This document shows, piece after piece, positions 41,142 to 48,631 of a stretch of 64,000 nt of DNA; position 1 is the stretch's first letter; every line of letters starts with the position of its first letter. The position numbers and the translations under genes were made by a program. The DNA lies in contig NZ_RAPR01000001.1 in NCBI RefSeq assembly GCF_003610235.1, positions 7,378,001 through 7,442,000 on the forward strand. Direction: 5' to 3'. The stretch is from Catellatospora citrea. Its GTDB lineage: Bacteria; Actinomycetota; Actinomycetes; Mycobacteriales; Micromonosporaceae. The notes under the pieces were generated by a model that searched no databases, had not been told where the DNA came from, and was given only the letters and a program-made list of their open reading frames with translations.

Positions 41142-41826
41142 TGCCGTTTACCAACATGAACGCTCATCGGACATCGTCCGGCTGCTCGCCGGCGACCGGC
41201 TGCTGCCGGTGGTCATCCTCCCCGACGCGTCCGCGGCCGAGCCGCTGGCCGCCGCGCTCACCGCGGGCGGCCTCCACTCCATCGAGGTCACCCTGCGCAC
41301 GCCCGCCGCGCTCGACGCGATCAAGCGGCTCGCCGCCTCCTCGGACCTGCTGGTCGGCGCGGGCACCGTGCTGAGCCCGGAGCAGGCCGAGCGGGCCGTC
41401 GACGCGGGCGCCCGCTACGTGGTCTGCCCCGGCTTCAGCGCTGCGGTGGTGCGCCGCTGCCAGGATCTCGGCGTGCCGGTGTTCCCCGGCGTGGCCACCC
41501 CCACCGAGATCCAGATGGCGCTGGAGGCGGGCCTGGAAGCGGTGAAGTTCTTCCCGGCCGAGCAGCTCGGCGGAGCCCCGATGGTCAAGGCGCTGTCGGC
41601 CCCGTTCCCCGGGGTGCGTTTCGTGCCCACGGGCGGGGTGACCACCGCCAACCTCGCGGCCTACCTGGCCGTGCCGGCCGTGCTCGCGGTCGGCGGCACC
41701 TGGATGGTCGCCGCCGACCTGCTGGCCGCCGGGGACTACGCCGAGATCACCCGGCGCACCGCCGCGGCCGTCGCGGCCACCCGCCCGGCCGAGACCGACA
41801 CGAGGGGAGAGTCCGATGCCCGTTGA
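41137..41826 (+). CDS. KDPG/KHG aldolase
   Basis: 229 residues from a GTG at 41137, chosen because the ATG at 41125 lies inside the -10 box. The class I aldolase shows Glu50 in I-E-V-T-L-R-T and the Schiff-base Lys137 in A-V-K-F-F-P-A-E, then P-T-G-G-V near 165. It cleaves 2-keto-3-deoxy-6-phosphogluconate to pyruvate and glyceraldehyde 3-phosphate. The kinase gene starts inside its last codons, so the two enzymes form the final steps of keto-deoxy-gluconate breakdown. Confidence 0.92.
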   Translation: MTAVYQHERSSDIVRLLAGDRLLPVVILPDASAAEPLAAALTAGGLHSIEVTLRTPAALDAIKRLAASSDLLVGAGTVLSPEQAERAVDAGARYVVCPGFSAAVVRRCQDLGVPVFPGVATPTEIQMALEAGLEAVKFFPAEQLGGAPMVKALSAPFPGVRFVPTGGVTTANLAAYLAVPAVLAVGGTWMVAADLLAAGDYAEITRRTAAAVAATRPAETDTRGESDAR

Positions 41827-42913
41827 GGTCCGTCCCGCCGAGGACTGCCGCTACGACCTGGTCTCGCTCGGCGAGGTGATGCTGCGCCTGGATCCCGGCG
41901 AGGGCCGGGTGCGCACCGCGCGCTCGTTCCGCGCCTGGGAGGGCGGCGGCGAGTACAACGTCGCGCGCGGGCTGCGCCGGTGCTTCGGCATGCGCACCGC
42001 GCTGGTCAGCGCCTTCGCCGACAACGAGGTGGGCCGCCTGCTGGAGGACATGATCCTCACCGGCGGTGTGGACACCTCGCTGGTCAGGTGGATGCCGTAC
42101 GACGGCATCGGCCGCACCGTGCGCAACGGCCTCAACTTCACCGAGCGCGGCTTCGGCGTGCGCGGTGCGGTCGGCGTCTCCGACCGCGGGCACACCGCCG
42201 CCGGCCGACTGCGCCCCGAGGACGTCGACTGGGAGCACCTGTTCGGCACGCTGGGCGTGCGCTGGTTCCACACCGGCGGCATCTACGCCGCCCTGTCCGA
42301 CACCACGCCCGACGTGATCGAGGCCGCGATGGCGGCCGCCCGCCGGCACGGCACCGTCATCTCGTACGACCTCAACTACCGCCCGAGCCTGTGGAAGGCC
42401 ATCGGCGGCAAGGCGCGGGCGCAGGAGGTCAACCAGCGGCTGGCCCGCTACGTCGACGTGATGATCGGCAACGAGGAGGACTTCACCGCGAGCCTCGGCT
42501 TCGAGGTGCCCGGCACCTCGGCGGACCTGTCGGACCTGGAAGCCGAGAACTTCGAGAAGATGATCGGCCAGGTCGTGCAGGAGTACGACAACTTCAAGGT
42601 GGTCGCCACGACGCTGCGCACCGTGCGCAGCGCGACGGTCAACGACTGGGGCGCGGTGGCCTGGAGCCGCGACGGCTTCGCGCACGCCACGCACCGCCCC
42701 GGCCTGGAGATCATGGACCGGGTCGGCGGCGGGGACAGCTTCGCCAGCGGCCTGATCTACGGCCTGATCAGCACCGGCGACCTGGGCCGCGCGGTCGAGT
42801 ACGGCGCGGCCCACGGCGCGCTGGCGATGACCACGCCCGGCGACACCTCGATGGCGACCCGCGCCGAGGTCGAGTCCCTGATGGCAGGCGGCGGCGCCCG
42901 CGTCCAGCGCTGA
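41816..42913 (+). CDS. kdgK: 2-keto-3-deoxygluconate kinase (PfkB family)
   Basis: 365 residues, with GGGGAGAG before the ATG, which overlaps the aldolase stop by 11 bp. The N-terminal G-E-V-M-L-R-L-D-P and W-E-G-G-G-E-Y-N-V-A-R-G-L bind sugar; D-L-N-Y-R-P-S-L-W is the usual KdgK central motif; R-V-G-G-G-D-S-F-A-S-G-L is the ATP/anion-hole signature with the catalytic Asp. It phosphorylates KDG to KDPG for the aldolase encoded upstream. The enzyme is somewhat longer than E. coli KdgK (309). Confidence 0.92.
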   Translation: MPVEVRPAEDCRYDLVSLGEVMLRLDPGEGRVRTARSFRAWEGGGEYNVARGLRRCFGMRTALVSAFADNEVGRLLEDMILTGGVDTSLVRWMPYDGIGRTVRNGLNFTERGFGVRGAVGVSDRGHTAAGRLRPEDVDWEHLFGTLGVRWFHTGGIYAALSDTTPDVIEAAMAAARRHGTVISYDLNYRPSLWKAIGGKARAQEVNQRLARYVDVMIGNEEDFTASLGFEVPGTSADLSDLEAENFEKMIGQVVQEYDNFKVVATTLRTVRSATVNDWGAVAWSRDGFAHATHRPGLEIMDRVGGGDSFASGLIYGLISTGDLGRAVEYGAAHGALAMTTPGDTSMATRAEVESLMAGGGARVQR

Positions 42914-42918
42914 CCGAT

Positions 42919-42956
42919 GGTTCCGCCCTGGCCGCCACGACGGCCTGGGCGGAACC
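42919..42956 (+). terminator. Hairpin after kdgK
   Basis: Arms GGTTCCGCCCtGGCCG and CGGCCtGGGCGGAACC pair over 16 positions with one T-T mismatch and a six-base loop, starting six bases past the kdgK stop. Confidence 0.7.
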
Positions 42957-43043
42957 TCGCCTCGGTGCGCAGCAGAGTCGTCACACGCCGGGGCAGGGGT
43001 TCTGCGGCCCGTTGGTGCCCTACGCGGCGGCGGTCACGTGCCA

Positions 43044-43049
43044 TATTGT
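43044..43049 (+). promoter_or_regulatory. -10-like box of the Fic operon
   Basis: TATTGT in a locally AT-richer stretch, 24 bp upstream of the small antitoxin gene. The -35 is unclear. Confidence 0.3.
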
Positions 43050-43073
43050 TGCGGGGGAAGGGTAGGTGCAGTC

Positions 43074-43247
43074 GTGGAGCATCGAGCAGACGGAAAGAAG
43101 CGCACGGTGACCAAGGAAGCCGTCAAGCGCTTCGCTGCCAGGTCCGCGAAGGCCTCGGCACAGTTGGAGCGCCGGGACGTTCCAGCCGGGTACGTACGCT
43201 CCGCGAAGGTCGAGGCGATCCTGGCGGCGCGCTGGGCGCAAGGCTGA
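43074..43247 (+). CDS. Putative antitoxin of Fic toxin
   Basis: 57 residues from a GTG at 43074; a GTG at 43107 is an alternative. It is small, basic and helical, with A-V-K-R-F-A-A-R-S-A-K-A-S-A-Q-L and no recognised DNA-binding domain. Its stop overlaps the ATG of the Fic gene (TGATG), a tight coupling typical of toxin-antitoxin pairs. I do not see the clear S/T-x-x-x-E-G/N inhibitory motif of VbhA-type antitoxins, so its mode of action is open. Antitoxin function is inferred from position and size. Confidence 0.6.
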   Translation: MEHRADGKKRTVTKEAVKRFAARSAKASAQLERRDVPAGYVRSAKVEAILAARWAQG

Positions 43248-43870
43248 TGCCGCTCACCCCGGGATACGGCGAAACCCCGGTTCCTGATGATGAACTGGTG
43301 TGCCTGCTCCCTGGCATCCGGGACGCTCTCGGGGAGCCGGTCGGCAAAGCCGCCATTTACGACCTTGAGCAGGCGGTATATGCCGCCGTGGTGGAACGAC
43401 TGGTGCCGGAGATCATCGAGGGTGACCTCACCCTCGGCGTGCTCCTGAGCGACAACTTCGTTCGCGACCTGCACCGACAGCTCTATGGCGATATCTGGAC
43501 CTGGGCCGGCAGGTACCGCAAGCATGAGGTGACCATCGGCGTCGCGCCGGAGCAGGTGGCCGTCGAGCTTCGGAGTTCGCTGCAGGCGATCCTCCACCGC
43601 TGGGAACACACCGACGACTGGACTACACGCCAGCTCGGTATGGCAGTGCACGCTGAGACCGTCAGAATTCATCCGTTCACGGACGGCAATGGCCGCACCA
43701 CCCGGTTACTTGCGGATTTGGTGTTCCTCGCCTCGCAAGACGGCGAGACGCTCGAAACCTACGACTGGAACCTCGACAAGCCGACGTACATCGAGCTTCT
43801 GCGCCGGTACGACGGGAATCGTGACCCGCGTGATCTTGCCGCCTTCGTCGCAGTGCAGCCGCTCGATTAG
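43247..43870 (+). CDS. Fic/DOC family protein (toxin)
   Basis: 207 residues from the ATG in TGATG. The active loop H-P-F-T-D-G-N-G-R-T-T-R (142-153) fits the H-x-F-x-D/E-G-N-G-R-x-x-R consensus in full, so AMP transfer activity is expected. The upstream Y-G-D-I-W-T-W-A-G-R-Y-R block (80-91) is the usual beta-hairpin flap. The sequence resembles the 'mobile mystery protein B' type of Fic proteins. The target is unknown. Codon use is visibly less GC-biased than in neighbours, which hints at recent transfer. Confidence 0.88.
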   Translation: MPLTPGYGETPVPDDELVCLLPGIRDALGEPVGKAAIYDLEQAVYAAVVERLVPEIIEGDLTLGVLLSDNFVRDLHRQLYGDIWTWAGRYRKHEVTIGVAPEQVAVELRSSLQAILHRWEHTDDWTTRQLGMAVHAETVRIHPFTDGNGRTTRLLADLVFLASQDGETLETYDWNLDKPTYIELLRRYDGNRDPRDLAAFVAVQPLD

Positions 43871-43903
43871 CTGCTGCCGCCGAAGCCACGCCCGTCGGCC
43901 CGC

Positions 43904-44446
43904 TCAGGCGGCGGGCAGCGGGTGGTAGAGGTCGCGGGCGTGGTCGGCGACGGCCGCGCCGACGATGGTCGCCTCCAGGGGCAGCATGTCCAGGCACAGC
44001 CGGATGGCGTCGGTCATGCGCACCAGGGGCACCCGCATGGACAGCGTGCAGTGCGGCACCCAGGCTCCGGGCTGGTAGAACGAACCGGTCTCGATGCCGG
44101 CTGCGGCCAGTCGCCCGTGCACGGCCGCGTGGTGGGCCAGCAGCTCGGCGGTCGGCACCGGGCCGAGCCAGAGCACCCGGCCCAGGAACTGCCCGATGTG
44201 GTCGAACGTCAGCTTGATCGGAGGAGCGATCGCCAGCCCCTGCAGCGCCGCCTCCACAGCGGGACCGTCGAGCACGTCCGCGCTGGTGATGGACAGGTGC
44301 GGCCGGTGCTTGCGGTGGGTGAGGTCGCGCAGGGTGGGCACGCCCTCGGCCTCCAGCGCGTTCCAGAGGGTACGCAGGCGCGCGGTGGCGACGGGGTCGA
44401 GGTAGAGCTCCAGGGCGGCGGCCATGGTGGCAGAGACTACCGCCAT
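43904..44446 (-). CDS. 2'-5' RNA ligase family protein (LigT/2H phosphoesterase)
   Basis: 180 residues from an ATG at 44446 with GGGGA upstream; an ATG at 44425 is also possible. Two H-x-T/S-like motifs (R-P-H-L-S-I-T near 50 and P-H-C-T-L-S near 132) form the 2H active site. The family ligates or hydrolyses 2'-5' or cyclic phosphodiester bonds in RNA or nucleotides; the true bacterial substrate is uncertain. It is a single gene divergent from a small membrane protein. Confidence 0.85.
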   Translation of the reverse strand: MAVVSATMAAALELYLDPVATARLRTLWNALEAEGVPTLRDLTHRKHRPHLSITSADVLDGPAVEAALQGLAIAPPIKLTFDHIGQFLGRVLWLGPVPTAELLAHHAAVHGRLAAAGIETGSFYQPGAWVPHCTLSMRVPLVRMTDAIRLCLDMLPLEATIVGAAVADHARDLYHPLPAA

Positions 44447-44511
44447 GATCGTCCCCGGACGACCGAGTATTGGCGGCCTAAAAGGGGCATTTCGCCGTAC
44501 GATCGGACACC

Positions 44512-45036
44512 GTGGACCTGGACCCGTTCTACGCCGCGGTGGCCGCGATCAACTTCACCCTGCTCGGCCTCTGGCTGGTCGTGGTGACCGACCGCAAGGA
44601 GCTCAGCCGCCACGACGCCGCGTCCCGCCGCATGGCGTACCTGGTCTCCCTGCAGTTCGCCATCCCCGGCACGCTGTCCCTGCTGGCCCAGGTCGCCCCG
44701 ACCGTGGTCCTGCTCTGGCGCACCGCCTTCACCCTGGCCGGCATCGCCGGCGGCGTCGGCGCGATCCTGCTCGCCCGCCAAATCCACCGCCAGACCGGCA
44801 GCCAAGGCATCGCCAACCTGCTCCGCTACGTCGCCGTCCCCGCCTACACCCTGGTCACCCTCATCGCCGTACTCCCCCCGAGCGCCGTGAAGTCCCTAGG
44901 CATCGCCCTGACCCCACTCCAGCTCGAAGCAGTACTCCTGTCCATCCTGGTCTTCCTCGGCGCCCAGGAAGCCTGGGCCGTAGCCATGGCCCCCCGCCCC
45001 ACCGACACCCCCCACCCCGCCGACACCCCCCACTGA
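44512..45036 (+). CDS. Small integral membrane protein, unknown function
   Basis: 174 residues from a GTG at 44512. Four to five hydrophobic helices are visible (about 5-27, 42-65, 68-90, 103-122 and 128-152), ending in a Pro/Thr/His-rich tail with repeated D-T-P-H. A TACGAT box eight bases upstream suggests a nearly leaderless start. I recognise no family. A perfect 21-bp inverted repeat starts within its stop codon. Confidence 0.7.
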   Translation: MDLDPFYAAVAAINFTLLGLWLVVVTDRKELSRHDAASRRMAYLVSLQFAIPGTLSLLAQVAPTVVLLWRTAFTLAGIAGGVGAILLARQIHRQTGSQGIANLLRYVAVPAYTLVTLIAVLPPSAVKSLGIALTPLQLEAVLLSILVFLGAQEAWAVAMAPRPTDTPHPADTPH

Positions 45037-45119
45037 TCACGACGATCTTGCGCGAACGGTGGGTACGACACGCTCACATCGGGCGTATCGGCAACAGCTC
45101 GCGCAAGATCGTCGTGATC
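45035..45119. terminator. Perfect 21-bp inverted repeat spanning a convergent junction
   Basis: Arms at 45035-45055 and 45099-45119 (starting GATCACGACGATCTTGCGCG) pair at all 21 positions around a 43-base loop. The left arm begins inside the stop codon of the membrane protein gene and the right arm ends one base before the sirtuin stop codon. A bidirectional terminator is the simplest role. Confidence 0.7.
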
Positions 45120-45120
45120 T

Positions 45121-45864
45121 TCAGGACGGGTGGGCGGCGATGAGGGCGGCGACCATGCGGGGGAGGGCCTCGCCGATGGGGTCGCGGATTACCTCGTCGG
45201 CCACGACGTCGTAGGGGGTCGGCTGGGCGTTGACGATGGTGGTCTTCGCACCCTCGGTCATGGCGATGGCGCACAGCGACGCTGCCGGCTGGACCTGCAG
45301 TGAGGTGCCGACGGCCCAGAAGATCTGGCATGCCTTGGCGATCGAGCCGGCCTGGTTCAGGGTGTCGGAGTCCAGGTTCTCGCCGAACATGACGGTGCCG
45401 GCCTTGAGGATGCCGCCGCAGGACAGGCAGGCGGGGTCCGGGTCGCCGGCCTCGACGCGGTCCAGGGCGTCGCGCATGGTGCCGTGTTCACCGCAGCCCA
45501 TGCAGCGCACCGTGAACATGGTGCCGTGCAGCTCCAGCACCTTGCGCGGGGTCGAGCCCGCCTTCTGGTGCAGGCCGTCGATGTTCTGCGTGATGATCCG
45601 CACGGGGAAGCCGGCCCGCTCCAGCTCGACCAGTGCGAGGTGCGCCGGGTTGGGCTGGGCGTGCCACGCCGCGTTGTCGGCACGGGCCCGCCACGAGGCG
45701 CGGCGCACGGCCGGATCGGCCATGTAGTACTCGTACGTGAACATCTTCTCCGCGGCCGGATCCCGAGTCCAAATACCATCAGGTCCCCTGAAGTCCGGAA
45801 TGCCGGAATCAGTGGAGATGCCGGCACCGGTCAGGACGGCGATCATCGGCTTGCGTTCGGTCAC
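45121..45864 (-). CDS. Sir2-family NAD-dependent protein deacylase
   Basis: 247 residues from a GTG at 45864. GAGIS (13-17), the Q-N-I-D (93-96) and catalytic His113 (L-E-L-H-G) are present, with zinc ligands Cys121, Cys124, Cys146 and Cys149 in two C-x2-C pairs. It removes acyl groups from lysine using NAD, giving nicotinamide and O-acyl-ADP-ribose, in the cytoplasm. The lysine acylation target is not visible here. It stands alone on the minus strand. Confidence 0.93.
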   Translation of the reverse strand: MTERKPMIAVLTGAGISTDSGIPDFRGPDGIWTRDPAAEKMFTYEYYMADPAVRRASWRARADNAAWHAQPNPAHLALVELERAGFPVRIITQNIDGLHQKAGSTPRKVLELHGTMFTVRCMGCGEHGTMRDALDRVEAGDPDPACLSCGGILKAGTVMFGENLDSDTLNQAGSIAKACQIFWAVGTSLQVQPAASLCAIAMTEGAKTTIVNAQPTPYDVVADEVIRDPIGEALPRMVAALIAAHPS

Positions 45865-45931
45865 AGCTTGATGGTGTCAGGACCGGCAAGCCATATTCGG
45901 TGTCGGCGTGCCACGACGTGGGGGTGCGCGA

Positions 45932-46300
45932 TCAGGTCAGCCGGCAGTTCGTGCCGCACAGCGGGCAGACTGCACGCTTCGCGTTCGACGTCACCGTGCG
46001 GCCACAGCCGGCGCACGTTCCCTCCTCGCAGAGTCCTTGATAGGTGCCGAGACCACCTCCGTAATGGACACGATCCGGCCATGCCACCACCCGCTGTTCA
46101 ACGTCGCCGTCGTCCGGGTCCGTCGATACTTCGACAAGCATCAGGACGTTGCGGAAGGCGGGATCCGCGTCATTGGCGGCCTGCACCGGCAGCACCTGTC
46201 GCATGACATCGAGGAACTCGGCTGTCGGCAGCGCGTTGAGCGCCGCCGCAAGCTCGGCCCGCCACGCCTCGCCGGACCGGTCTTCGTGCTGCGGTGTCAT
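45932..46300 (-). CDS. Hypothetical protein with C-terminal zinc ribbon
   Basis: 122 residues from an ATG at 46300. The first half is helical (W-R-A-E-L-A-A-A-L-N-A-L-P). The end has C-A-G-C-G-R, then C-P-L-C-G-T-N-C, two knuckles of a likely zinc ribbon. I recognise no family. The gene uses less GC-biased codons than its neighbours in places, so recent acquisition is possible. Overlapping frames on the other strand lack any motif. Confidence 0.55.
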   Translation of the reverse strand: MTPQHEDRSGEAWRAELAAALNALPTAEFLDVMRQVLPVQAANDADPAFRNVLMLVEVSTDPDDGDVEQRVVAWPDRVHYGGGLGTYQGLCEEGTCAGCGRTVTSNAKRAVCPLCGTNCRLT

Positions 46301-46365
46301 CGGTCCATGGTGGCAAGGCGGGCAAGCGGTATCGGAGCCGCCAACGCGCAACGATCAGCCGCGCC

Positions 46366-47193
46366 TCACGAGCCGTGGCTCGCCGGCGGTGCGTCTTCGC
46401 GTGGGCGGCGGTGATAGGCAGGGCCGCCCGGCTCGTTCATCTCGCCGCGGTAGATCCCGTTCCGGATCTCGGACTCGTATCCCGCGTACTCGGGCATCCC
46501 CATCTCCCGGGCCACGGCGAGCTCAGCGTCGACGTCGTACGGCACCCGCACGAACTGGATCGAGAACGGTGCTTCGGCATCGGACCCGTACACCCCTTCC
46601 AGGATCACGTACACCGGCGTCGGGTCGTCCATCGAGTTGCCGACGCTGCCGGTGTTGAACAGCGTGCGCCGGGCGCGGTCCACCTCGTAGTACGAGTCGT
46701 GGGTGTCGCCGTACCCGACGACGGTGGGTTCGGGCCCGTCACCGGTCGCCGGCGTGTTGGCGAACATCGACAGGAACTCCGCCTCGTCGTGGTCGAACCG
46801 CACCCGGTGGTGCACCGAGTCCGACGACGCGTGGAACAGCCGCACCCGCCGCCCGCTCATCAGGAAGTCGTGGCTGAACGGCAGTGCCCGCAGCCACTCG
46901 CCCTGCCCTGGTGACAGCTGCGCCAGCCACCACGCGAGCGCCTTCGTCGGGGTGTCGAAGCTCCGGTCGGGGTCGGGCAGGAAGTCGTCCCAGTTGCCGA
47001 GGATGTTGACCTCGCACCGCTCGCGGCACAGGTCGATGACCTCGCGCCCGCGGGGTCCCTTGCCGACGTAGTCGCCGAGATTGAAGATGCGGGTGATCCC
47101 GCGGGCGTCGATGTCGTCGAGCACCGCTGCCAGGGCGGTCAGGTTGCCGTGTACGTCGGAGATCAGGGCGATGCGGTCGAGGGGCTGGCGCAT
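46366..47193 (-). CDS. Calcineurin-like metallophosphoesterase (YfcE-like)
   Basis: 275 residues from an ATG at 47193. The two-metal site is complete: D-V-H-G-N (13-17), G-D-Y-V-G-K-G-P (about 40-47), G-N-W-D (about 66-69), H in L-F-H-A and G-D-T-H. It hydrolyses phosphodiesters or phosphomonoesters; the substrate is unknown. A TAAGAT box six bases before the ATG indicates a leaderless transcript. Confidence 0.9.
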   Translation of the reverse strand: MRQPLDRIALISDVHGNLTALAAVLDDIDARGITRIFNLGDYVGKGPRGREVIDLCRERCEVNILGNWDDFLPDPDRSFDTPTKALAWWLAQLSPGQGEWLRALPFSHDFLMSGRRVRLFHASSDSVHHRVRFDHDEAEFLSMFANTPATGDGPEPTVVGYGDTHDSYYEVDRARRTLFNTGSVGNSMDDPTPVYVILEGVYGSDAEAPFSIQFVRVPYDVDAELAVAREMGMPEYAGYESEIRNGIYRGEMNEPGGPAYHRRPREDAPPASHGS

Positions 47194-47199
47194 TTCATG

Positions 47200-47205
47200 A
47201 TCTTA
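47200..47205 (-). promoter_or_regulatory. -10 box of leaderless metallophosphoesterase gene
   Basis: TAAGAT on the minus strand is followed by six bases and the ATG at 47193. No ribosome binding site is visible. Confidence 0.45.
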
Positions 47206-47248
47206 TTGCCGCTGCCGGCAGGCCGCTGTCCCGTGCCGCGCCGACCGG

Positions 47249-47674
47249 TCAGCGGTCGGTCAGCGGTTTGACCCAGCGCGACCACTGCGGCTGCGGCCGG
47301 TATCCGGCTGCGGTCCAGGCCGTGGCGGCGAGGTCGTTGTCGTCGAGCACCATCGCGTCGGCCCGCCGCCCGCCCAGGGCCGCGAACCGCTGCTCGGCGG
47401 CGTCCAGTAGGGCACGCCCGATGCCCTGGCGGCGGCGATCCGGGCGTACGGCATACCGGTACAGGTGGCTGCGCCACCCGTCCCAGCCGGCGATCAGCGA
47501 ACCGACGATCTCGTCGCCGTCCACGGCCAGCAGCAGCGCCTCGGGGTCGCGGGCGAGCAGCGCGGCCACCGCTTCGGCCGCGTCGTCGCGGTCGGTGTTC
47601 TCGGCGGCGGTCTTCCAGAAGGCGAGCAGCCGCTCGATGTCGGCGGCGTCGGCGGTGCGCAGGGCGAAGGGCAT
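47249..47674 (-). CDS. GNAT N-acetyltransferase
   Basis: 141 residues from an ATG at 47674 with GGGAG nine bases upstream. The fold is complete, with V-R-P-D-R-R-R-Q-G-I-G-R-A-L-L (acetyl-CoA loop) and the terminal W-T-A-A-G-Y strand. It is a single-domain cytoplasmic enzyme with unknown acceptor. It lies 56 bp downstream of a membrane protein... gene order on the same strand as the metallophosphoesterase suggests but does not prove a shared transcript. Confidence 0.87.
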   Translation of the reverse strand: MPFALRTADAADIERLLAFWKTAAENTDRDDAAEAVAALLARDPEALLLAVDGDEIVGSLIAGWDGWRSHLYRYAVRPDRRRQGIGRALLDAAEQRFAALGGRRADAMVLDDNDLAATAWTAAGYRPQPQWSRWVKPLTDR

Positions 47675-47719
47675 GCGGGGATTCTCCCTGCTCTCCCGCA
47701 CGGGCCGTCAGGAACGGGT

Positions 47720-48574
47720 TCAGGTTCCCTGACCCCGACCGGCTGCCGTGTCCGACATCGGGTGAGTGGCCGGGTCCACCCCGTCCGCGCCCTGCCGTAC
47801 TGCCCGGACGGGTCGCCCAGGAGATCCGGGCGGCTGGACGGCGGCATGCGTCCGTACCGCCGCGGCGCCCGCGCAGAGCGCCAGTGCGGCGAACAGGATC
47901 ACTCGCACGGCCTGGTCGCCGATCAGCCGCACCGGGTGCAGGGGCAGCGACGCCAGGCCGAGAGCGAACACCAGGGTCACCACGGACCAGAACAGCGTGG
48001 GCCGTGGCGCGGTCGTCGCCGGTCCCGGCCCGTACCAGCGCCTCAGCAGGCGGGTTCGGCCGATGTGGACCAGCACGGCGATGCCGGCGGCGAAGCCGAC
48101 GAGGTTGGAGGCGGCGGACAGGAGCTCCCACCACGGCATGTCCGGCCATACCTGGCGATGCAGGAAAGGGAATAGGACACGGCCGCCGTCGACGGTGGGA
48201 TGGGTGAACGCGTCCCAGCCGATGTGGCTGGCCGCACCGATGAGCGCCGAGATCACGGTGACCTGCCGGCGGTGACGAGCCAGGCCCAGCGCGCCGTAGT
48301 CGCGCAAGGCTAGCGGGCCGTCCGCGGGCAGGTGCGCCGCGACCGTCGGCGCCGCCCAGCGGACCAGCCGGGTGCCGACGACGGTCAGCGGCAGCGCCCA
48401 CCACAGGGGCGCGTGCCACGCATGGCTGTGGATCGTCACGCCGTATCCGTCGGCGGCGAAGGCGAGGTCGGGCGCGATCGCGCCGATCGTCAACGCGACA
48501 CCGTCGAACCAGCGCGGACGCCACAGCTTGAGCGGAACGACCGCGACGGGATGGGTCGGCAGCGTCAGCGGCAT
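47720..48574 (-). CDS. DUF4184 family membrane protein
   Basis: 284 residues. The opening M-P-L-T-L-P-T-H-P-V-A-V-V-P and I-G-A-I-A-P-D-L are family landmarks, followed by H-S-H-A-W-H and S-H-I-G-W-D-A-F-T-H, histidine motifs lying between membrane helices. This is DUF4184, related to the YdjM-like membrane metal-dependent hydrolases. The activity is not established. The cytoplasmic tail is Gly/Pro/Arg-rich. It is the last gene before the prolyl oligopeptidase on the same strand, 57 bp apart. Confidence 0.87.
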   Translation of the reverse strand: MPLTLPTHPVAVVPLKLWRPRWFDGVALTIGAIAPDLAFAADGYGVTIHSHAWHAPLWWALPLTVVGTRLVRWAAPTVAAHLPADGPLALRDYGALGLARHRRQVTVISALIGAASHIGWDAFTHPTVDGGRVLFPFLHRQVWPDMPWWELLSAASNLVGFAAGIAVLVHIGRTRLLRRWYGPGPATTAPRPTLFWSVVTLVFALGLASLPLHPVRLIGDQAVRVILFAALALCAGAAAVRTHAAVQPPGSPGRPVRAVRQGADGVDPATHPMSDTAAGRGQGT

Positions 48575-48631
48575 GATCCGACTCTAGAGAGAGCCGGATC
48601 ATGCCTCATCCGCCGGGCCAGGCGGGCGGGG

